Assembly: GCF_000518705.1 (NCBI RefSeq)
Contig: NZ_JAEC01000024.1
Coordinates: forward strand, 1 to 64,000
Source of the DNA: Shewanella colwelliana ATCC 39565
GTDB taxonomy: Bacteria; Pseudomonadota; Gammaproteobacteria; Enterobacterales; Shewanellaceae
Length of the DNA stretch: 64,000 nt
Reading direction: 5' to 3'
Below, piece after piece: positions 28,236 to 37,914 of the stretch. Numbering within the stretch: the stretch's first letter is position 1; each line of letters opens with the position of its first letter. The notes under the pieces were generated by a model. That model did not search any database. It was not told the origin of the DNA and saw only the letters and a program-made list of their open reading frames with translations. The position numbers and the translations under genes were made by a program.

Positions 28236-29116
28236 TTTTGCTGGCCAGCCTGCTGCAGGGTATAGGCAGTCGACGGATCAATTTTTGCCACCAACGCCTC
28301 TATTTTTGTGATGGCATCCAATGCTGTGCTGTCTTTTCGGTAGTTAAGATAGATGGGGCGACTCCACGCCTCAACATTGTCTACTAGAAATAACTGCTTC
28401 GCGGCAATAAATGGCGCCACGATTGAGTAAGGTAAATAAGCAGCACCCGATTTATCGAGTATGAAATCCAATGCTATTCGACCAGTAGAGGTTCTCAAGT
28501 AGGGTGCACTGTGACTATGGTGTCGTTCTGCATGTTCTGAGGCAAACTTTGTTCCCCAGTCCACATAAACATATTGCTTTGACAGAGCATCTCCCTCATT
28601 GCAGGCTTCTGTGGCAACCAATACCAGCACCAAATCTGCGACCTGCTTAGATACCAGTTCATCAGACTTTAGAGGATCAAAACTGAAGGCCATATCCAAG
28701 GTTCGCTCAATCAAATTTCGATGGAGCTGCTCGCGGCTTAATGCTTCTGCTTGAAACCCATACCCTTGAAACTCCTCAGTGACTTTGCTCAAACAATGTT
28801 GAAGGTAGGCATCCCAGATATTTGGTGTGCCAGCCATCATCAATTGCAACGCTTTATGGTTAGCCAATGCCAGCTCGTTTTTAGCCTGCTCCAAGGTATT
28901 AACCATCACTTCAGCGTAAGCCACCAGACGCTCACCAGAGGAGGTCAGCTTGATGCTATTGCGGTCTCGAATAAACAGTGGCGAGTCAAAAAAGGCTTCA
29001 AGCTGTTTAATCCGCGCACTAACCGCCGCCTGAGTAATGTAAAGGTTCTCCGCTGCACGCCCAAAATGACGAGTTTGTGCCACCTCTAAAAAGGTTTTAA
29101 AAACTTTTACATCCAT
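28232..29116 (-). CDS. hdfR: LysR-family regulator HdfR
   Basis: This 294-residue LysR protein has an N-terminus (LKTFLEV-like KVFKTFLEVAQTRHFGRAAENL) and context that match HdfR, first described as a flhDC repressor in E. coli. As in E. coli it diverges from maoP (yifE), separated here by a 153-bp intergenic region with a perfect inverted repeat. The C-terminal ligand domain is intact. Confidence 0.88.
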   Translation of the reverse strand: MDVKVFKTFLEVAQTRHFGRAAENLYITQAAVSARIKQLEAFFDSPLFIRDRNSIKLTSSGERLVAYAEVMVNTLEQAKNELALANHKALQLMMAGTPNIWDAYLQHCLSKVTEEFQGYGFQAEALSREQLHRNLIERTLDMAFSFDPLKSDELVSKQVADLVLVLVATEACNEGDALSKQYVYVDWGTKFASEHAERHHSHSAPYLRTSTGRIALDFILDKSGAAYLPYSIVAPFIAAKQLFLVDNVEAWSRPIYLNYRKDSTALDAITKIEALVAKIDPSTAYTLQQAGQQN

Positions 29117-29153
29117 AAATCAGCCTCTGTAAAATTCACGCAGAGAATAACAA

Positions 29154-29176
29154 TTTATCGTTATAGTGACGATAAA
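29154..29176. promoter_or_regulatory. Inverted repeat in the hdfR-maoP intergenic region
   Basis: TTTATCGT-TATAGTG-ACGATAAA has perfect eight-base arms and a seven-base spacer. Size and position fit a LysR-type operator controlling hdfR and/or maoP. In E. coli this locus also contains the short maoS site that works with MaoP in Ori-macrodomain organisation, so a maoS role is an alternative. Confidence 0.5.
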
Positions 29177-29269
29177 AAAATTTTGCTTCTCTTTTTCATC
29201 CAAACGTCATAATTTCGCGATTAAATAAACCCGTAGTAAAAGCGTTTCCTTTACATTGTCGAGGCTGTT

Positions 29270-29626
29270 ATGTCTGAAGAGTCATTCCGTTTTGGTCAAA
29301 AGCGTTTTTTTGATGATAAAAACTTCCCTAGAGGCTTTAGCAAATCAGGAGAGTTTACGCTGTCTGAAGCTGAAATTTTAAGCCTTTATGGTGATACCAT
29401 GCTAGCGTTTGAAGCTGGCCAGTTAGAGCCAGAAACGGCAGAAGAGAAGCATTTCATTAAGGTTTTAAAACACCCTAACAAGGCTAACACCAAATTAGAA
29501 CACGTGTGGGTGAAGTACACTAAACTCACTCGTGAGCCTAAAAAATTCCACACCCTCAATAGCACCAGCAATAAGCGCGTTGAGAGCGTCACCTACAGCG
29601 AAAGCTACAACGAAGAAGTTGCTTAA
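29270..29626 (+). CDS. maoP: Macrodomain Ori organization protein MaoP
   Basis: This 118-residue protein begins SFRFGQKRFFDDKNFPRGF, the YifE/MaoP N-terminus, and ends in a short acidic tail. In E. coli MaoP acts with the cis site maoS to constrain the Ori macrodomain of the chromosome. It diverges from hdfR, the conserved arrangement. GAGG lies five bases upstream of the ATG, and a hairpin follows at 29637-29673. Confidence 0.93.
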   Translation: MSEESFRFGQKRFFDDKNFPRGFSKSGEFTLSEAEILSLYGDTMLAFEAGQLEPETAEEKHFIKVLKHPNKANTKLEHVWVKYTKLTREPKKFHTLNSTSNKRVESVTYSESYNEEVA

Positions 29627-29636
29627 ATAACGTAAC

Positions 29637-29673
29637 TTTTTGTCTGCGCTTACCTCATTAGGCGCAGGCAAAA
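29637..29673 (+). terminator. Hairpin downstream of maoP
   Basis: TTTTTGTCTGCGC pairs with GCGCAGGCAAAAA (one G-U pair) around a 12-base loop. No clear terminal T run follows, so it may be a weak terminator or a processing structure. Confidence 0.6.
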
Positions 29674-29848
29674 ACCTAATTAATTTATTTAGGTTCACCT
29701 TGCACGCCCTACTGTGCTCGATACAGAGGATTAATCCCAATTAGTCCTATGATTTATTGCATTCCGTGCAATGGCCACATCTGGCTTGCGTAATCCCCAT
29801 CAACGTAATAACGTTTATCGTTAATAATAAGAAACCAGCACAGTGCAT

Positions 29849-31846
29849 ATGAATATTCAATCTTATACGCTCGAACAGATGTTAGCGTTAATCAAACGCG
29901 GAGAAGTGTTTGCAGGTCAATTAGAGTCCTCAGGATGCATCATTAAGATAGAGGAATACCTTCCCGTAGTCAGTACCGCAATTCATGCCGGCCATCAAGT
30001 TAGAAATGATCTGGTAAAACTGTGTCAATTAAACGCTGAAGAGCGCTATTTAGAAGAGAACCCCTATACGGACGAGCTACTTGCCTCGCAACCGATCACA
30101 TTAGCCTGCACAGATTCTCGATTTGAGTACGACCTCAATAAACCTAAAAGCCTGAGTACTTATTACAAGTCAGCATGGCAAAAACAAGTATGGCGTAAAC
30201 CACTGAGCGATAAGCAACGCGCTATTAGCCAAGCCAAACACAATGACTTTTATATACTCTACCAAGCACTCATTGCCAAATTGGAATCAATGTTTGGCAT
30301 GGTCATGGTGTTTGACCTACATGCGTACAACTACAAACGCGAAGAGGTACGTACACCAACATTCAATATTAGAACCGCTGGCATTGACATTGAGCGCTGG
30401 GGCGATGTAGTAAAGAAATTCCAAGCCGAGCTCACTCACATCACCTTGCCACATATGGATGTCGATGCCGACACCTTAATTTCAGAAGACAAGCAAGGCT
30501 ATCTGATCACCCATACCAATGCTCACTTTGACCGCACCTTAGTGCTGCCACTGGCGATAAAGAAAGTGTTTATGGATGAGCTAACAGGTGAGGTTTATCC
30601 CATCGTGCTTGATGACCTTAAACTGGGTCTTAAGCACGCATTCAGTATCACGAGTGCTTATTTTCAACGTAAATTTAACCGCCGTAGCAAAATTCGCCGT
30701 GCAGATATGCTAAGCAGTGCCATTGAACCCGCGGTACTGGAAATTGATGCAAGTCTCTACAGGCTGGCGCAAAAAGTCGATACCCTAAAGTATGTTAACC
30801 CAACCAATTTAGCCTCGGAAAAAAAACGTTTCTTTAGAGAACTGAACCGCTTTAAGCCTGCGTTTAAATATCGGCAACTGCCTATCGACGCCAACGAGTT
30901 TAAATATAAAATCTACCGCCTACCGATAGACAATATCTCCGATCCAGCGCTTAAACAGATGTACAGCGACGTGGTAAATAAGTTAAGTGAACAAGTTGAC
31001 CTACTTACCAGTGTTGGCCAGGAAAGCTTTGTTTATAACGCATTGCGTTACCATGGCCGCCCTGATCGCAGTGCGATCAGTAACGCCAAATTCCTACTTT
31101 ATGCCAAAGAGATCCCTGAAGCCGACGGCGAGCGTTATGATGCCAAAGCAGCTTGCGAAATGATGAAGCAGCAAGCAGAACAATGGGGCATGCAATGCAA
31201 AGTGGCGACCAGCAGCGCTATAGTGGCCAGAGCTATGGTCAGCTCCTTGCCTGCACAGCTAACCGTCAATAGCCAAGCAGAGTTTAGTCACGCCGAAGTA
31301 CAACGCCTTATTCAACATGAGCTCGGCATCCACATGGCCACGACCCTAAATGCTAAGCAACAGCCGCTTAAAGTGCTCAGGCTTGGTCTGCCAGGTGCTA
31401 CCCATACGCAAGAAGGCTTAGCCATTTTAGCCGAACTTCACGCCGGGTTTATGGCGCACGCGCGACTTAATACTCTCGCCTGTCGAGTTTTGGCCGTCGA
31501 TTCCATGTTAAGAGAACAAGACTTCTATCTCACCTTTAATTATCTGGTTGATGAAGTAGGTATGGATAAGGACAGTGCATTTGTGACCACTGCGCGTGTC
31601 TATCGCGGCGGTGGTTTTACTAAAGATCATCTCTACTTAAGTGGCTTCCTGGAGATGCTTCATTTGTCGAAAACGCGCGATCTCAGCAACCTTTTGGTTG
31701 GCAAGACCAGCGTGCAGTATTTGAGCCTTCTAGATGAACTTGTCCATCGAAATTGGCTAATCGCCCCAAAATTCAATGTCACCCCAGTCCAGAATTTTGA
31801 ACAAAACCCTAGCCTAAACTATTTAATTGATAGCCTGCGCCACTAA
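29849..31846 (+). CDS. Fusion of N-formylglutamate amidohydrolase-like and DUF1704/MATCAP (QEGLA) domains
   Basis: This 665-residue protein contains two recognisable parts. Roughly residues 45-270 resemble N-formylglutamate amidohydrolases (AIHAGHQVRNDL, then DSRFEYDLNKP and FDLHAYNYKR). Residues from about 300 match the DUF1704 family, whose C-terminal zinc-peptidase site is H490-E-LGI-H495 with a distal Glu in HTQEGLA. The same family includes the human tyrosine carboxypeptidase MATCAP. The bacterial family is often annotated as modulating flavohaemoglobin expression. The ATG at 29849 replaces an in-frame GTG two codons earlier. It is a single-gene unit followed by a strong terminator; the natural substrate is unknown. 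Confidence 0.82.
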   Translation: MNIQSYTLEQMLALIKRGEVFAGQLESSGCIIKIEEYLPVVSTAIHAGHQVRNDLVKLCQLNAEERYLEENPYTDELLASQPITLACTDSRFEYDLNKPKSLSTYYKSAWQKQVWRKPLSDKQRAISQAKHNDFYILYQALIAKLESMFGMVMVFDLHAYNYKREEVRTPTFNIRTAGIDIERWGDVVKKFQAELTHITLPHMDVDADTLISEDKQGYLITHTNAHFDRTLVLPLAIKKVFMDELTGEVYPIVLDDLKLGLKHAFSITSAYFQRKFNRRSKIRRADMLSSAIEPAVLEIDASLYRLAQKVDTLKYVNPTNLASEKKRFFRELNRFKPAFKYRQLPIDANEFKYKIYRLPIDNISDPALKQMYSDVVNKLSEQVDLLTSVGQESFVYNALRYHGRPDRSAISNAKFLLYAKEIPEADGERYDAKAACEMMKQQAEQWGMQCKVATSSAIVARAMVSSLPAQLTVNSQAEFSHAEVQRLIQHELGIHMATTLNAKQQPLKVLRLGLPGATHTQEGLAILAELHAGFMAHARLNTLACRVLAVDSMLREQDFYLTFNYLVDEVGMDKDSAFVTTARVYRGGGFTKDHLYLSGFLEMLHLSKTRDLSNLLVGKTSVQYLSLLDELVHRNWLIAPKFNVTPVQNFEQNPSLNYLIDSLRH

Positions 31847-31861
31847 GTTCCTAACGACTTA

Positions 31862-31887
31862 AAAATGCCGTCCGAAGACGGCATTTT
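31862..31887 (+). terminator. Terminator of the QEGLA fusion gene
   Basis: AAAATGCCGTC-CGAA-GACGGCATTTT, a perfect 11-pair stem with a GNRA-like tetraloop, 15 bp after the stop codon. Confidence 0.93.
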
Positions 31888-31951
31888 GATAATCGAGGTA
31901 ACTGGCGTAAAGTATGAAGCCAACAGATAACTCAGAGCCAATTACCTCTCT

Positions 31952-32614
31952 ATGCCACAGTTCTTGTTTCCCAAGACACTTAAAGGCTTTAGCCTACTTT
32001 ATATCCTGCTCGCGTCTTTATGTCTGGTGAGTATCACCTACTTCGACCGAGATCTATCATCACTCATGCACACCCACTCGCTAAATCGCGAATGGTTTAA
32101 GCTGTTTAGCTATACCCCCGTATTACTCGAATTGATGGCCGCGTTAGTGATAATCGCCTGCATCGTTAAACAATTTAGGGCTAACTATTTACACTTAGCC
32201 ATTGCTCTATTAGTAACTCTGATGCTGGCGTTCATCGTGCGACTTACTGCCAAATTTATTTTTGGCCGCACTTGGCCTGAGAGCTGGATAACCTTACCGA
32301 CTGGCCACAATCCTTCGTGGATCGCCGACGGTATAGAAGCATTCCATCCTTTCGCCCATGGTCTTTCTTATAATTCGTTTCCATCAGGCCATGCGTTATT
32401 TACCAGCGCACTGGCACTCACCTTTTGGCGACAATTCCCCAAGCTCTGGCCGTTATGGACAGGACTTATGCTCATCGCGATTGCCGGACAACTGGGGATG
32501 AACTATCACTTTCTTGGTGACTTGATCGCTGGAGTAAGCTTTGGATTACTGGTGAGTCACTGCGCTATGCTGCTAACAGCAAAAATCGCATGGCAGCCAC
32601 AACAAAATAGGTAA
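31952..32614 (+). CDS. PAP2-family membrane phosphatase-like protein
   Basis: This 220-residue protein has about six helices and the type-2 phosphatidic acid phosphatase motifs: KFIFGRTWP, PSGH (catalytic His147) and HFLGD. Two phosphate-binding arginines of the usual K-x6-RP and SR-x5-H motifs are replaced: the first by Trp108 and the second by Gln. The catalytic histidines remain, so it may be active on a different lipid phosphate. It appears to be transcribed alone. Confidence 0.85.
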   Translation: MPQFLFPKTLKGFSLLYILLASLCLVSITYFDRDLSSLMHTHSLNREWFKLFSYTPVLLELMAALVIIACIVKQFRANYLHLAIALLVTLMLAFIVRLTAKFIFGRTWPESWITLPTGHNPSWIADGIEAFHPFAHGLSYNSFPSGHALFTSALALTFWRQFPKLWPLWTGLMLIAIAGQLGMNYHFLGDLIAGVSFGLLVSHCAMLLTAKIAWQPQQNR

Positions 32615-32767
32615 ATAAATACAACAGATGTGAATCAATTGACACTAATGCTTCTACATGCAGCTATTATAGATACGTACTGTATTTATTAATAAAAACA
32701 GCGTAGGTTAACTTAAAGCTGTTATCGGCATAAATCTTTAAATATTACGCACCATTTGGAAGAGACT

Positions 32768-34207
32768 ATGAAAGAAGTCAATTTTCGCTCCATAGACAAG
32801 TTATTCATCAAAATGTCCATCAATGATAAGTTCTGGGTCATTTGGGGCTTGTTTTTTATCGCACTCACCAGTGTCGCAGTGTTGCGGTATCAAGATAACA
32901 TTGCACAAATAGAACAAGAGTCTCTTAGCACTCTTGAGGCTAAACTCTCTGGGGCTGTGCGAGCCTTGGATGTAAGTGGTCAAAGCGACAAATTAGCCAT
33001 GCTTAACATTCAGCAAGCCAGTGCACCCAAATCATCTCGCAGCGGTGATGCCATTACAGCCGTTGTGCGTAATCAAGCTGGACAAAACCTCAGCATGACA
33101 GAAAATGTCGGTAATGCCGAAAAGTCTGCTAAAAGCAGCGCTTTCTCTAGCCTATTGCTAACCTACCTCTGGTTACTGCCATTTAGCGTTTTACTTTATT
33201 GGAATGCGACCTTCATCGGCGGCGCACTCTGGGTGCTCTGGACAACCACTGAAAACATAGGAAAGGGCGACCTTACTTCACGCCTGGGCTTTCATCCTGG
33301 GCGTGATGAGTTTGGCACAATCGGCTGTGCCTTGGATAAGGCAATGGATACATTGACCGAACTAGTGGTAACCGTTAAAGACAACGCTAATACGTTACAT
33401 GGTACCGCCTCTTCCTTCGCTAATGAGAATAGAGAGAGTGAAGAGCAGATTCAGCAGCAATATCTGTCACTCGACTCAGTAGCAACGGCAATGGAGGAGA
33501 TGACGGCCTCTGCGGCAGAAGTATCAAGTATCTCCACCAACTCAGTACAGCAAGTGGAGCAAAACTCCGCCTCTATCCGTCAGAGCTATCAACGAGTTCA
33601 GCGTGCCATTGAGGATATAGAGCAGCTGTCAGGGTTTATTGAACAAACCTCAGATTCTGTTAGCACCCTAAAAACCAACGCGACCAAAATTAATGAGGTG
33701 ATCACCACCATTAATGGTATCTCTGAGCAGACCAACCTCTTAGCACTCAATGCGGCAATTGAAGCGGCGCGTGCCGGAGAGATGGGGCGTGGCTTTGCCG
33801 TCGTGGCAGATGAAGTACGAACCCTTGCCAGCCGCACCCAGGCTGCAACCGTCGAAATTCAGAGCATGATTGAGAACTTGCAATTTGAGACCAACAACAT
33901 TGACAGCATCACTCAAAATACGGTGAAGCAGGCGCAATCAAGCCAAGCCCTGATCACCGAGATTGGTACCGATGTCAGTTCAATCACCGAGTCATCGCAA
34001 AGCGTTATCGACATGAGCTTTCAAATTGCGGCCTCCTCACAAGAGCAGAGTGAAGTGGCCAATGGTATTGCCTCTGAATTGAGTGAGATAAGACAGAAAG
34101 CCAATACGATTAAAGATCTCGCCAACCAATCTTCACACGGGGTGAGTCAACTATCTCAAGCCTCAGAAAGCTTAGGTAAAATCTTAGCTAGGTATCAAAC
34201 CGCTTAA
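32768..34207 (+). CDS. Methyl-accepting chemotaxis protein
   Basis: This chemoreceptor of about 479 residues has an N-terminal membrane helix ([18 protein letters not shown]), an unusually short periplasmic region of about 90 residues and a second hydrophobic stretch. A HAMP-like linker and a long signalling coiled coil follow. The highly conserved hairpin tip ([19 protein letters not shown]) is intact for CheA/CheW contact. A start at 32768 fits the GGAAGAG seven bases upstream. The sensing region is too small for a standard Cache or four-helix domain and no ligand can be assigned. Confidence 0.93.
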   Translation: MKEVNFRSIDKLFIKMSINDKFWVIWGLFFIALTSVAVLRYQDNIAQIEQESLSTLEAKLSGAVRALDVSGQSDKLAMLNIQQASAPKSSRSGDAITAVVRNQAGQNLSMTENVGNAEKSAKSSAFSSLLLTYLWLLPFSVLLYWNATFIGGALWVLWTTTENIGKGDLTSRLGFHPGRDEFGTIGCALDKAMDTLTELVVTVKDNANTLHGTASSFANENRESEEQIQQQYLSLDSVATAMEEMTASAAEVSSISTNSVQQVEQNSASIRQSYQRVQRAIEDIEQLSGFIEQTSDSVSTLKTNATKINEVITTINGISEQTNLLALNAAIEAARAGEMGRGFAVVADEVRTLASRTQAATVEIQSMIENLQFETNNIDSITQNTVKQAQSSQALITEIGTDVSSITESSQSVIDMSFQIAASSQEQSEVANGIASELSEIRQKANTIKDLANQSSHGVSQLSQASESLGKILARYQTA

Positions 34208-34216
34208 ACGCTATGC

Positions 34217-34256
34217 GACAATGTCACCTTGCCGTTAACCGCAAGGTGGCATTGTC
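34217..34256. terminator. Long hairpin between the chemoreceptor and DMT genes
   Basis: GACAATGTCACCTTGC pairs with GCAAGGTGGCATTGTC (one G-U pair) around an eight-base loop. It sits between two convergent genes and lacks a T run, so it may act as a bidirectional structural terminator. Confidence 0.6.
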
Positions 34257-34265
34257 AAATGAGAA

Positions 34266-35150
34266 TTAGCTCCACATCACTAATACCGCCGCAATACCAA
34301 TTAACACCAAGGCTGCGACATCCTTAATTTTTACCTTCTTTTGTAAAAATAACGTAGAAATTAAAATGGTAAAAAACACTTCAACCTGACCCAATGTTTT
34401 CACATAAGGCACGGCCTGCAATGACATTGCGCTGAACCAGCCAATTGACCCCATACAGCTAGAAAGACTGATAAGTAGTGTCAACCTAGGCCGTTGCCAA
34501 AGCGCCAATAGCGTCGCTCTATCTTTAATAGCAAGAAACAGCAATAAACTGAGGGTTTGTATACCAATTACCCACAACAGCACCCAAGCAGCCCGATGTG
34601 GAAATGGTATATCTAGGCATAAACTTGCCTCCCTCACCCACAGAGAGGTCAATGCAAATGCACTGCCACAGGCTAAACCAATTAGCAGCGTCGCGAGAGA
34701 AAGGTGTTTAATGCCTTCGCGAGTACTCATCATAAATATGGCGGTTGCACCGACAATCACCCCAATCCAGCCCAAGACACTGAGATCGGTACCAAAAAAC
34801 AACACGCCAAAAATGGCGGCTACAATCGCCTCACTCTTAGCAAGCCCCGCTCCAATGGCAAAGTCACGCATCTTAAACAGTTGCACCATTAATGCGGTGG
34901 CGAGGATCTGCATCGCAGACGCACCGATAACATAAGCCCAGAACGGTGCAGTAAACAACTCAAAAGTGATCGGTGTGGTTATCGGTTGCCAAAGAGACAA
35001 GCCATAGAGATAGAGTGCTGCAAACGGTCCAGCCCAAATAAAGCGCGCCAAAGTCACACCCGCCACCTTAACATCAGCACTTAACTGGCTTTGAAACGCA
35101 TTACGCCATGCCTGCATAAAGGCCGCAAGCAGTGTGAAAAACACCCACAT
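34266..35150 (-). CDS. DMT-superfamily (EamA-type) transporter
   Basis: This 294-residue protein has ten predicted membrane helices in two EamA repeats, typical of drug/metabolite exporters. The C-terminal repeat ends VLIGIAAVLVMWS. The exported substrate is unknown. It is convergent with the chemoreceptor gene. Confidence 0.85.
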   Translation of the reverse strand: MWVFFTLLAAFMQAWRNAFQSQLSADVKVAGVTLARFIWAGPFAALYLYGLSLWQPITTPITFELFTAPFWAYVIGASAMQILATALMVQLFKMRDFAIGAGLAKSEAIVAAIFGVLFFGTDLSVLGWIGVIVGATAIFMMSTREGIKHLSLATLLIGLACGSAFALTSLWVREASLCLDIPFPHRAAWVLLWVIGIQTLSLLLFLAIKDRATLLALWQRPRLTLLISLSSCMGSIGWFSAMSLQAVPYVKTLGQVEVFFTILISTLFLQKKVKIKDVAALVLIGIAAVLVMWS

Positions 35151-35256
35151 ATCAACTTATCCCAATCTTGTTAGCCATCGATGATACGTGCAATGATAGA
35201 GGACTTCGAGCAGAAACTGATAAGCTGAGCATTCTTCAATTGCCCAAGCTTATAGC

Positions 35257-35291
35257 CAAAAAAATAGAGCCTCCAAAGGAGACTCTATTTT
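35257..35291 (-). terminator. Terminator of the AbgT-family gene
   Basis: On the minus strand AAAATAGAG pairs with CTCTATTTT and an inner CTCC with GGAG, with one mismatch, followed by a T run. It lies just past the stop codon at 35297. Confidence 0.85.
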
Positions 35292-35296
35292 AATTA

Positions 35297-36829
35297 CTAG
35301 TATGTGTAGCTCGCACCTAGCCCTAGCGGGATCCCCAGCGACCAGTAGAGCAATAACCACGCACTCCAAATCGAAATCAAGGCTAAGCTAAATGGCAACA
35401 TCATCGAAATAAGTGTGCCGATGCCAATCCCTTTCACATACCGCTGACAGTAAACCACAACTAATGGGAAATAGGGCATCAACGGGGTAATGATGTTAGA
35501 GCTTGAATCCCCCACTCGATAAGCTGCCTGAGATAGATCTGGACTAATATTGAGCTGCATTAACATCGGCACTAATACCGGACCTATCAAGGCCCATTTT
35601 GCCGATGATGAACCGACAAATAGGTTCACAAACCCCACCAGCAGAATCATGCCGACAATGGTAATTTCGGCAGAGAGGTTCATCGCCTTCAGCGCACCGG
35701 CACCTTCAACCGCAATCAAGGCACCTAGATTAGAGGCTGAAAACGCAGCAACAAACTGGGCACAGAAAAACGCCATCACAATATAGTGTGCCATGCCGCT
35801 CATCGATTTTGACATGGCTTGCACGACATCAGATGAGTTAGTAAATGTCTTTGTTAAGTAGCCGTAGACCAAACCTGGCAACATAAAGAAGATGAAAATC
35901 AATGGCACTATCGATTTCATCAATGGGGCACTAAAACTGGTCAGCGAGCCATTGGCATCGCGCAAGGTAGAACTCTCTGAGATAGTCAGTGAAAAGAAAC
36001 CAAGAATAGCAACCAGCATCACTAAACTGGCAATGCGAAACGCCTTCATCTCAGCGACGGTAGTTTGCTCCATCACAGGAATATCGACCGCTTCACGGTT
36101 AACCTTATGGGTACGATTTAAGCGCGGCTCAAGCACTTTATCTGTGAGGTACCAAATAAGCAGCGTAATAGGAATACATGACGAGGCAGCAAAAAACCAA
36201 TTATTGAGAGGATTAACTTGAATAGTTGGATCAACTATTTGCGCTGCGGACTGGGTAAAACTTTGCAGTAAGGGATCAATGCCTGATGGAATAAAGTTAG
36301 CGCAAAAGCCACCCGATACGCCAGCAAATGCCGCAGCGATACCCGCAAGTGGATGACGACCGACCGTAAAGAAAATGACTCCAGCAAGAGGAATAACTAC
36401 CACATAACCAGCATCGGTTGCGGTATGAGAGATAATCCCAACCAATACAACCGCAGGCGTCAGCAGTTTTGCGGGGGTAACCTTGAGCATCTGTTTTAAT
36501 GCTGTATTGATGTACCCCGAGTGTTCTGCAACCCCGACACCCAACATTGCCACTAAAACCACGCCCAGGGGCGCAAATGCGGTAAAGGTCGACACCATGG
36601 TGGTTAGGAAGTGAGTCAGCGCTTCGGCACTCAGTAAGTTAGTCACCTCAATAGGCGCGTCAGTTCTTGGGTCTATTGCATCAAAGCTCATTCCAGAGAG
36701 TAATGCTGATAGCCCCCACACGGAAAACAGCAAGATTAGAAACAGCATAGCCGGATCAGGCAGTTTATTGCCCACCCGTTCAATCCCATCCAGTGCACGG
36801 CCCAGCAGCCCCCGGCGCCTGAGTTTCAT
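35297..36829 (-). CDS. AbgT-family transporter
   Basis: This 510-residue membrane protein of the AbgT family transports p-aminobenzoyl-glutamate in E. coli; related MtrF/YdaH proteins export sulfonamides. The N-terminal IERVGNKLPDPAMLFLILL and the inner motifs GDSSSNIITPLMPYFPLVV and SSAKWALIGPVLVPM are family hallmarks. It appears to be a single-gene unit. Confidence 0.93.
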   Translation of the reverse strand: MKLRRRGLLGRALDGIERVGNKLPDPAMLFLILLFSVWGLSALLSGMSFDAIDPRTDAPIEVTNLLSAEALTHFLTTMVSTFTAFAPLGVVLVAMLGVGVAEHSGYINTALKQMLKVTPAKLLTPAVVLVGIISHTATDAGYVVVIPLAGVIFFTVGRHPLAGIAAAFAGVSGGFCANFIPSGIDPLLQSFTQSAAQIVDPTIQVNPLNNWFFAASSCIPITLLIWYLTDKVLEPRLNRTHKVNREAVDIPVMEQTTVAEMKAFRIASLVMLVAILGFFSLTISESSTLRDANGSLTSFSAPLMKSIVPLIFIFFMLPGLVYGYLTKTFTNSSDVVQAMSKSMSGMAHYIVMAFFCAQFVAAFSASNLGALIAVEGAGALKAMNLSAEITIVGMILLVGFVNLFVGSSSAKWALIGPVLVPMLMQLNISPDLSQAAYRVGDSSSNIITPLMPYFPLVVVYCQRYVKGIGIGTLISMMLPFSLALISIWSAWLLLYWSLGIPLGLGASYTY

Positions 36830-36955
36830 TCGACATCATCTCATCCCTCTTATTTTTTATTGCCGAGCATCTTCTACCTCAGCGTTTTTTAATATAGCAG
36901 CAGGATACATAGGCAGACTGTAACCAACCTTAAAAATGCTCATATACCAGATAAA

Positions 36956-36979
36956 ACAAAGCCCCGCGAATGCGAGGCT
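36956..36979 (-). terminator. Terminator of kdsA
   Basis: On the minus strand AGCCTCGC-ATTC-GCGGGGCT is followed by TTTG and a further T-rich stretch, 21 bp past the kdsA stop. Confidence 0.85.
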
Positions 36980-37000
36980 CTATGGATTGATGTTAAGTCA

Positions 37001-37903
<903 letters not shown>

Positions 37904-37914
37904 TTACTCAGATT

